NCBI RefSeq assembly: GCF_001613305.1
Contig: NZ_BDCC01000028.1
Location: 62,001 to 126,000 of the forward strand
Direction of reading: 5' to 3'
DNA length: 64,000 nt
Source: Nocardia vaccinii NBRC 15922
GTDB taxonomy: Bacteria; Actinomycetota; Actinomycetes; Mycobacteriales; Mycobacteriaceae
In this document: positions 58,598 to 64,000 of the stretch, one piece after another
How the letters are laid out: each line of letters starts with the position of its first letter
How positions within the stretch are numbered: position 1 is the first letter of the stretch
Notes under the pieces: model-generated
The model's database searches: none
What the model was told of the DNA's origin: nothing
What the model saw: only the letters and a program-made list of their open reading frames with translations
Made by a program: the position numbers and the translations under genes

Positions 58598-60187
58598 TTA
58601 CTGGGGCGGCTTGGGTGCGTTCCGGTCGGATTCGAGCGTCACCGGAATCGTGACCTGCCGGCCATCCCGCACGATCTGGAAATCGACCTTCTGACCGATC
58701 TGCTGGGACATCACCGCGACGGTGAGTTCGGCCTGCTCGGTCACCTCGCGATCGCCGACCTTCACCACCACGTCGCCCTCGGTCAGACCGGCCTTGGCCG
58801 CCGGACTGCCGGCCACCACGTCGGCGATGGCCGCGCCGCTGAGCGTGTCGTTCTCGACCTGCTTGGTCTTGGCGCTCACCCCGAGCCAGGGGTGTTCGAT
58901 CCCGCCGTGGTGGATGATCGTCTGCGAGACCCGCTTGACCAGATCGACCGGGATCGCGAAACCGAGACCGACCGAACCGCCGCTCTCACTGCGGATCGCC
59001 GTGTTGAGGCCGATGAGCCTGCCCTGACCGTCGACCAGCGCGCCACCGGAGTTGCCGTGGTTGATCGCCGCATCGGTCTGCACGGCGTCGAAGGCGCCGG
59101 CGGTGTCGTCCCCTGCCTCCGGGGTTTCCACCATCGCGCGATGCAGCGCGCTGACGATGCCCGCGGTCACCGTCTTCTGCAGACCCAGCGGGGAGCCGAT
59201 CGCGAGAGTGGCGTCGCCGACCTGCACGTCATCGGATTTACCGAGCCGCGCGACGGTGAGGTTCTTGACGTTGTCGACCTTGAGCACGGCGAGGTCGGTC
59301 TTGGGGTCGCGGCCGACCAGCGAGGCCGGCACCCGGGAACCATCGGAGAAGGTCACCTGGATCTTGCCGTGATTGGTCTTGTCCATCGCGACCATGGAGA
59401 TCACGTGATTGTTGGTGACGATATATCCGCCGCCGTCGATGACCACGCCCGAACCGAGCGCGCCGTTATCGCCGACGGTTTCGCGGATCTGTACCACCGA
59501 GGGCATCACGGAGTCGACCACCTTGGACACCGAACCCTGCGGTTTCCCCGACACGCCGTCCTGGGCCAGCGTGACCTTCTTGGAGGTCAGCACCGAGGTG
59601 GCCTCTGCGGTGAGCCGACCGACCAGACCACCGGCCAGGCCGATGACCAGAGCGATCGCGCCGAGAATGGCCAGAGCCTTGGGCGCCACGCGGCTGCCGA
59701 AGAGAACCTCGCGAGCGGTGAGTTCGATGCCCGGAAGCAGGCGTGCGGGCTGCGGAGTCTCGATCGCGGGCGCGCCGAGCCGGGCCGCGGCCTCCGGATC
59801 CCGCCACGGGTCGGCGGGCGGGGCGGGTGCGGCGGAATCGCCGGCCGCGTCCGGATCGCGCTGGAGCAACTCGTCGGAACCCGCGGGCCGCCCGAATGCC
59901 TCGGCCAGCACCGCGTCGGGCGGCCGGTTCACCAGTTCGGGTGCGTCGGCCTGCTGCTGCGGCGTCGCGGTGTGCGGGGCGAAGGATCCGCTCTGCCCGT
60001 CGGGGCGGCGGAACGCGCGTGCGGTGTGCTTGTCGATCTCGGGCCGGTAAACCGGCCGTGGGCCCAGTACCGGTGCGTCCGACGGCCTCAGATTCCCCCG
60101 ATCGGCCGCCGAATCCGACGCGGGCGACTGCCCGGCAGCCCCGCCCGCCGCGGATTGTGATCCGGTGTTCGTCGATTCGGTAGTCAC
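58598..60187 (-). CDS. htrA: Membrane-anchored HtrA-type serine protease with PDZ domain
   Basis: 529 residues. A long Pro/Ala-rich cytosolic N-terminus (~165), one membrane span (ALAILGAIALVIGLAGGLVG, ~171-190), then the trypsin-like domain outside: His ~261 (YIVTNNHVI), Asp ~298 (DPKTDLAVLK), Ser ~380 (INHGNSGGALV). A PDZ domain follows from ~430 (WLGVSAKTKQVEN ... VKVGDREV). Equivalent of Rv1223. It degrades or refolds damaged envelope proteins and belongs to the sigE stress response. Gap to rseA 90 bp. Confidence 0.95.
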   Translation of the reverse strand: MTTESTNTGSQSAAGGAAGQSPASDSAADRGNLRPSDAPVLGPRPVYRPEIDKHTARAFRRPDGQSGSFAPHTATPQQQADAPELVNRPPDAVLAEAFGRPAGSDELLQRDPDAAGDSAAPAPPADPWRDPEAAARLGAPAIETPQPARLLPGIELTAREVLFGSRVAPKALAILGAIALVIGLAGGLVGRLTAEATSVLTSKKVTLAQDGVSGKPQGSVSKVVDSVMPSVVQIRETVGDNGALGSGVVIDGGGYIVTNNHVISMVAMDKTNHGKIQVTFSDGSRVPASLVGRDPKTDLAVLKVDNVKNLTVARLGKSDDVQVGDATLAIGSPLGLQKTVTAGIVSALHRAMVETPEAGDDTAGAFDAVQTDAAINHGNSGGALVDGQGRLIGLNTAIRSESGGSVGLGFAIPVDLVKRVSQTIIHHGGIEHPWLGVSAKTKQVENDTLSGAAIADVVAGSPAAKAGLTEGDVVVKVGDREVTEQAELTVAVMSQQIGQKVDFQIVRDGRQVTIPVTLESDRNAPKPPQ

Positions 60188-60277
60188 GACGACACCTCGC
60201 TAGCGCTCGGCCCCGCCGCGCCCACGCGGTGCTCTGTTAATGGTTCACTCCGCTGCGCTCCGTTCACGGTCCAGACT

Positions 60278-60712
60278 CTACTTGCGCCACCAACCGGTCC
60301 ACCGCTTGCTGTCGGAACTCAATTCCCGGTCCGCCGAAAAGGCGAAACGGAACGAATCCGTGCGCAGGCCCAGGAAACTCGCGCCGCGGGAGATATCCTC
60401 CACGCCACTGCCGGCGAGGTCGGCCAGCGGAATCCGGCTCAGCGTGTCGTGCAGATCGTGCGGTGCGGAAATCTGCATCTGGGCGGCTTGACGCAGGGCG
60501 ATGCGGGCCTGCTGTTGCGCGTCGACCTCCGCGGCGCATTCGGGGCAGCGGGCCAGATGCTCGGCCGCGCGTAGGTACGGGTTCATCCGCAGCTCACCGT
60601 CGACGTAGGCGGCGATGGCCTCGCTGGCCAGGTGTTCGGTCGGAGCGAAGCGAGGCCGGCGTTGGGGCGCTCTACCGGCCGCGTTACCCGAATCGCGCTC
60701 CTGGCCACTCAT
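60278..60712 (-). CDS. rseA: Anti-sigma factor RseA (zinc-binding)
   Basis: 144 residues from ATG 60712 (GTG 60721 also possible). Zinc anti-sigma motif HLARCPEC (H-x3-C-x2-C) near residues 49-56, with HLASEAIAAYVDGEL before it. There is no membrane helix, so a soluble anti-sigma factor like Rv1222, which binds SigE and is released by redox change or by phosphorylation and ClpC1P2 cleavage. It lies between sigE and htrA. Confidence 0.9.
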   Translation of the reverse strand: MSGQERDSGNAAGRAPQRRPRFAPTEHLASEAIAAYVDGELRMNPYLRAAEHLARCPECAAEVDAQQQARIALRQAAQMQISAPHDLHDTLSRIPLADLAGSGVEDISRGASFLGLRTDSFRFAFSADRELSSDSKRWTGWWRK

Positions 60713-60785
60713 ACGGTGCACACACCCTTCCGACCTGACAACAGCTGGCACCAACAGAATTCTCGCCGTCGGCGACGGCCGTAAA

Positions 60786-61526
60786 TTACCCGACCTTCTC
60801 CGCGGCGGCGAACCGCGGCTGAGATCCATTATGCGCAAGGTACTCCCGCAGCGCTTGACGCCCGCGGTGGATGCGACTGCGCACGGTGCCCAATTTGACG
60901 CCGAGCGTGGCGCCGATCTCCTCGTAGGACAGGCCCTCGATATCGCACAGGACGACCGCGGCGCGGAATTCGGGCGCGAGTGCGTCGAGTGCGGATTGCA
61001 GGTCCGGGTCCAGGCGCGCGGCGTGATACGCCTGTTCGGGATCGGGGCCCTCGGAGGGCACGCGGTCGTAGTCCTCGGGCAGCGCCTCCATCCGGATCCG
61101 ATTGCGTCGTCGCACCATGTCCAGGAACAGGTTCGTGGTGATGCGATGCAGCCAGCCCTCGAACGTGCCGGGCTGATAGCTCTGCAACGACCGGAAGACG
61201 CGGATGAACGTCTCCTGGGTGAGATCCTCGGCGTCCTGCGGATCGCCGGTGAGACGGTATGCCAGCCGGTAGACCCGATCGGCGTGCTCGCGGACCAGCT
61301 CGTCCCAGCTCGGCATCATGGCGCGGTCGCCGGTGGCGTCGAAGGCCGCGGTGCCCGACAAGGGATCGGGCTCGGCGAGTTCGGCCTCGACGGCCTCGTC
61401 GGGGTGGACGGTGACCACGACAGGATCGCTGCCGTCCGCCGCGGGCAGGGCATATTCGGCCGAGTCGTTGTCGACCGGCAGACTCGACTCGGGAAGGGTG
61501 GCGAACTCACGCGCCGCATCGACCAT
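60786..61526 (-). CDS. sigE: ECF sigma factor SigE
   Basis: 246 residues from ATG 61526; AGGAGG lies 13 nt upstream, a long spacing, so the true start may be slightly different (M. tuberculosis SigE uses several starts). Region 2: VREHADRVYRLAYRLTGD, LTQETFIRVFRSLQ. Region 4: LAPEFRAAVVLCDIEGLSYE then GVKLGTVRSRIHRGRQALRE. An acidic ~75-residue N-terminal extension is usual for SigE. It controls the envelope-stress regulon, and rseA and htrA follow it. Confidence 0.95.
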   Translation of the reverse strand: MVDAAREFATLPESSLPVDNDSAEYALPAADGSDPVVVTVHPDEAVEAELAEPDPLSGTAAFDATGDRAMMPSWDELVREHADRVYRLAYRLTGDPQDAEDLTQETFIRVFRSLQSYQPGTFEGWLHRITTNLFLDMVRRRNRIRMEALPEDYDRVPSEGPDPEQAYHAARLDPDLQSALDALAPEFRAAVVLCDIEGLSYEEIGATLGVKLGTVRSRIHRGRQALREYLAHNGSQPRFAAAEKVG

Positions 61527-61775
61527 GTGGATGGGGTTACCTCCTACTCGGGACCGTGCCCCGGCATGCGCACGACTCGTATCGTGTATCGGGTACAACC
61601 GCCGATCCGTATCGGGTTGTTCCCGGGTGCCGGGCCGACGGTCGGTCGGCCTTTGCGTAGTGCTTACTAAACGTGGTCCCGATGTGGCCGTGGTATGGGG
61701 AGCCTGAGCGACACCTGAGAAAAACTGCGCTGCGTCGCCGGGCCGTCCCGGTGATCCGCGATTAGCCTCATACGC

Positions 61776-62423
61776 GTGAGCGTCATACCCACCGCATCGG
61801 CCCTGCAACGCAACCTCGCGTATGTCGAGGATTCCGTGGTCGAGGACGAGGTTCTGCTCGCCGCGCGGGAGCGGGCCACCGAATTGGGCGCCACGCCCGT
61901 GCCGCCGTCGGTGGGCGCGCTGCTGAGTATGTACGCGCAGCTGCTCGGTGCGCGGGCGGTGGTCGAGGTGGGCACCGGTGCGGGGATCAGCGGCCTGTGG
62001 CTGCTGGACGGCATGCGTGAGGACGGCACGCTGACCACGATCGATTCCGAACCCGAACACCAGCGCTCGGCCCGCGACGCGTTCCGCGCCGCCGAGGTCG
62101 CCCCCGCGCGCACCCGGCTGATCAACGGCCGCGCCCTGGACGTACTGCCCAGGCTCGCCGATGGCGTTTACGACCTGGTGTTCATCGATGCCGCACCACT
62201 CGAGCATCCGCAGTACGTCGAACAGGGTGTCCGGTTGTTACGCGAGGGCGGCGCGATCATGTTGCACAACGCGTTACTGGGCGGGCGGGTGCCCGATCCG
62301 TCGCAACGGGACGCCGCTACCCAGGCGGTGCGCGCGGCCACTCGGGCGATCGCCGAGGATCCGCGGTTGACGAGTGTGCTGATTCCGCTCGGCGACGGCT
62401 TGCTCTGCGCTTCGCGCGGATAG
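61776..62423 (+). CDS. O-methyltransferase (Rv1220c-like)
   Basis: 215 residues from GTG 61776, 7 nt after TAGCCT (61763-61768), probably leaderless. Class I SAM fold of the catechol-O-methyltransferase-like group: VVEVGTGAGISGLWLLDGM (SAM loop), LTTIDSEPEHQRSA, YDLVFIDAAPLEHPQY, GGAIMLHNALLGGRV. Always divergent from sigE in mycobacteria, as here. Acceptor unknown. Confidence 0.92.
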   Translation: MSVIPTASALQRNLAYVEDSVVEDEVLLAARERATELGATPVPPSVGALLSMYAQLLGARAVVEVGTGAGISGLWLLDGMREDGTLTTIDSEPEHQRSARDAFRAAEVAPARTRLINGRALDVLPRLADGVYDLVFIDAAPLEHPQYVEQGVRLLREGGAIMLHNALLGGRVPDPSQRDAATQAVRAATRAIAEDPRLTSVLIPLGDGLLCASRG

Positions 62424-62520
62424 CACCGCAGGTCACAGGCCCGATCGCGGTTCGTCGCGCCGAACCGCGAGTACGACACGCCGGAAAAACCGGACAACTC
62501 TTGCGTGCGGATTGAACGGC

Positions 62521-62538
62521 TGTTTAGTATATTGAACA
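62521..62538 (+). promoter_or_regulatory. Promoter/operator of the RaaS-like TetR gene
   Basis: TGTTTAGTATATTGAACA is a dyad (five of six pairs) that includes the -10 TAGTAT (62525-62530); -35 TTGCGT is at 62501-62506, 18 bp away. The start codon GTG 62540 is close to the expected transcription start, so the mRNA is probably leaderless and autoregulated. Confidence 0.55.
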
Positions 62539-62539
62539 T

Positions 62540-63247
62540 GTGTTTAAAGATGTCGCCGTACCGGAAGGATCCCCCGAGGATCTGAGTACTCGCGCCCGCA
62601 TCCGTGAGGCCGCGATAACAATTTTCGGGGAGCAGGGTTTCGGGGTCGGGGTGCGTGCCATCGCCGCCGCGGCGGGCGTGTCACCCGGCCTGGTCAACCA
62701 TCATTTCGGCTCGAAGGACGGGCTGCGGCAGGCATGCGACGACCATGTCCGCGGGTTCATCCGCAAGGCCAAGATGGAGTACATGAGCAACCCGTCTCCG
62801 AAGGGGCTGCTGCAGGCGATGGCCGAGGTCGAGGAGTTCGCGCCGTACCTGGCCTACCTGATGCGCACCCTGCAGGCCGGCGGTCCGCTGGCGGTCGAGA
62901 TGTTCGACCACATGATCGCCGATATGGAGACCTATCTGAAGGTCGGCATCGAGAACGGGTCGTTGCGGGCGCCGCTCGACCTGAAGGCGACCGCTCGCTA
63001 CATGGGCCTGCAGAACGGCGGGGGCTTCCTGTTGTTCATGCAGCTCTATCTCGCCCGGCACGACGGCGTGCCCGACTATCCGAAGATGCTGCGGGAGTAC
63101 GCCGACGTGATGATGCTGCCCGCGATCGACCTCTACACCAACGGCCTGCTCACCGATTCGATGGCGCTGGACACCTTGCTGTCCGGCCGCGAAAGCACTG
63201 ACGCACAACATATTCCACCCACGAACCCATCCGGTGCGGGGGGCTGA
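62540..63247 (+). CDS. TetR-family regulator (Rv1219c/RaaS-like)
   Basis: 235 residues from GTG 62540. HTH VRAIAAAAGVSPGLVNHHFG (residues ~38-57). The ligand domain is of the TetR_C type with FAPYLAYLMRTLQAG and YMGLQNGGGFLLFMQLYLAR. It is followed by the ABC efflux ATPase (55 bp) in the order Rv1219c-Rv1218c, where RaaS represses the efflux pump and is released by amphipathic long-chain molecules. Confidence 0.88.
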   Translation: MFKDVAVPEGSPEDLSTRARIREAAITIFGEQGFGVGVRAIAAAAGVSPGLVNHHFGSKDGLRQACDDHVRGFIRKAKMEYMSNPSPKGLLQAMAEVEEFAPYLAYLMRTLQAGGPLAVEMFDHMIADMETYLKVGIENGSLRAPLDLKATARYMGLQNGGGFLLFMQLYLARHDGVPDYPKMLREYADVMMLPAIDLYTNGLLTDSMALDTLLSGRESTDAQHIPPTNPSGAGG

Positions 63248-63302
63248 TTCCGGGGACGAATCCCGCGGAGTCACGGTCCGCGCCACGAATACAGGAGATC
63301 CG

Positions 63303-64000
63303 ATGTCATCGGCAATCGTCGTCCGGCAGTTGCACAAACATTTCGGACAGGTACGCGCCCTCGACGGTCTCGATCTGGACGTCGTCGAGGGGGAGGTGCA
63401 CGGCTTTCTGGGCCCCAACGGCGCGGGGAAGTCGACCACCATCCGGATTCTGCTGGGCATCCTGACCCACACGTCCGGCACCGCCGAGATCCTGGGGCGC
63501 GACCCGTGGACCGACGCGGTCGCACTGCACCGCGATATCGCTTATGTACCAGGCGATGTCACGTTGTGGCCGTCGCTGTCCGGCGGGGAGACCATCGATC
63601 TGCTCGCCCGGATGCGCGGTGGGCTGGACGCCGATCGCCGGGCCGAGCTGATCGAGCGTTTCGAACTGGATCCGCGCAAGAAGGCGCGAACCTATTCCAA
63701 GGGCAATCGGCAGAAGGTCGCCCTGGTCTCGGCCTTCTCCTCGCGGGCCCGGCTGCTACTGCTGGACGAGCCCACCTCGGGCCTGGACCCGTTGATGGAG
63801 CAGGTATTTCGCGAATGTGCCCGCGAGGCTGCCGAGCGCGGGGTGACGGTGCTGCTGTCCAGCCACATCCTTTCCGAGGTCGAGGCGCTGTGCGACCGGG
63901 TCACCATCATCCGCGCCGGGAAGACCGTGGAGAGCGGTTCGCTCACGGAGATGCGGCATCTGAGCCGCACCTCGATCAAGGCCGAATTGATCGGTGACCC
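63303..64000 (+). CDS. ABC efflux transporter ATPase (Rv1218c-like), cut by the window end
   Basis: ATG 63303 with CAGGAGAT upstream; 232 residues seen. FLGPNGAGKSTTIR (Walker A, ~37-50), TYSKGNRQKVALVSAF (signature, variant of LSGGQ), LLLLDEPTSGLDPLM (Walker B), and SSHILSEVEALCD (H-loop). DrrA/tetronasin-resistance group. The partner permease should follow outside the window. Confidence 0.92.
   Translation, partial: MSSAIVVRQLHKHFGQVRALDGLDLDVVEGEVHGFLGPNGAGKSTTIRILLGILTHTSGTAEILGRDPWTDAVALHRDIAYVPGDVTLWPSLSGGETIDLLARMRGGLDADRRAELIERFELDPRKKARTYSKGNRQKVALVSAFSSRARLLLLDEPTSGLDPLMEQVFRECAREAAERGVTVLLSSHILSEVEALCDRVTIIRAGKTVESGSLTEMRHLSRTSIKAELIGD

Overview
The window is high-GC actinobacterial chromosome, and the best fit is a Nocardia or a close mycolic-acid relative. 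The evidence is the gene content (mshB for mycothiol, pimE for phosphatidylinositol mannosides, lpqW, gpgS, a 7Fe ferredoxin paired with dapC, coenzyme F420 biosynthesis) and a gene order that follows Mycobacterium tuberculosis from about Rv1157c to Rv1224, with local insertions and one apparent inversion. No rRNA, tRNA, CRISPR array, insertion sequence or phage is visible. Many genes begin 6-8 nt after a TANNNT hexamer, so leaderless transcription looks common.

Layout. 1-19 kb is an accessory mosaic: the start of a zinc alcohol dehydrogenase, a decayed secreted S1 protease, a 28-residue hydrophobic peptide gene, several regulator/target pairs (ArsR/SRPBCC, MerR/SDR, WYL/maleylpyruvate-isomerase-like), a secreted lipase, ychF, an N-acetylmuramoyl-alanine amidase, a GNAT acetyltransferase, a four-gene osmoprotectant ABC transporter, a duplicated-domain protein, a Tat-exported DUF1906 protein and a protein built of nonapeptide repeats. 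18-27 kb is the conserved envelope and housekeeping block: Rv1157c-like protein, pimE, pterin dehydratase, typA, lpqW, mshB and two small genes. 27-34.7 kb has an APC permease, paired PH-domain membrane proteins, an F420 gene that encodes only the CofG half of FbiC, then fdxC-dapC. 34.7-46.3 kb mixes accessory genes (cytosolic subtilase with an 80-residue partner, DUF2236 oxygenase/TetR) with the conserved fadD36, dapD, dapE, two LOG-family genes and a frameshifted fadD6. 46.4-52.6 kb has a channel-like membrane protein, an uncharacterised DyP-peroxidase cluster, folP2 and gpgS. 52.7-57.1 kb is a TetR-controlled acyl-CoA ligase/dehydrogenase cluster. 57.2-64 kb carries a HTH regulator, tatB-htrA-rseA-sigE, a methyltransferase, a TetR regulator and an ABC efflux ATPase that runs off the end; this block is inverted relative to gpgS when compared with M. 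tuberculosis.

How the genes work together. lpqW, pimE and gpgS act in mannosylated lipid, lipoarabinomannan and methylglucose lipopolysaccharide metabolism. dapC, dapD and dapE are three steps of the succinylase branch of meso-diaminopimelate and lysine synthesis. sigE-rseA-htrA is an envelope-stress module, with tatB for Tat export. mshB (mycothiol) and the F420 gene supply redox cofactors, and an IdeR/DtxR-like box lies upstream of fdxC. The points most worth following up are the Ser-rich nonapeptide-repeat protein, the CofG-only F420 gene, the DyP cluster, the 28-residue peptide gene, the decaying tandem copies at 7.6-8.0 kb, and the single-base frameshift in fadD6.
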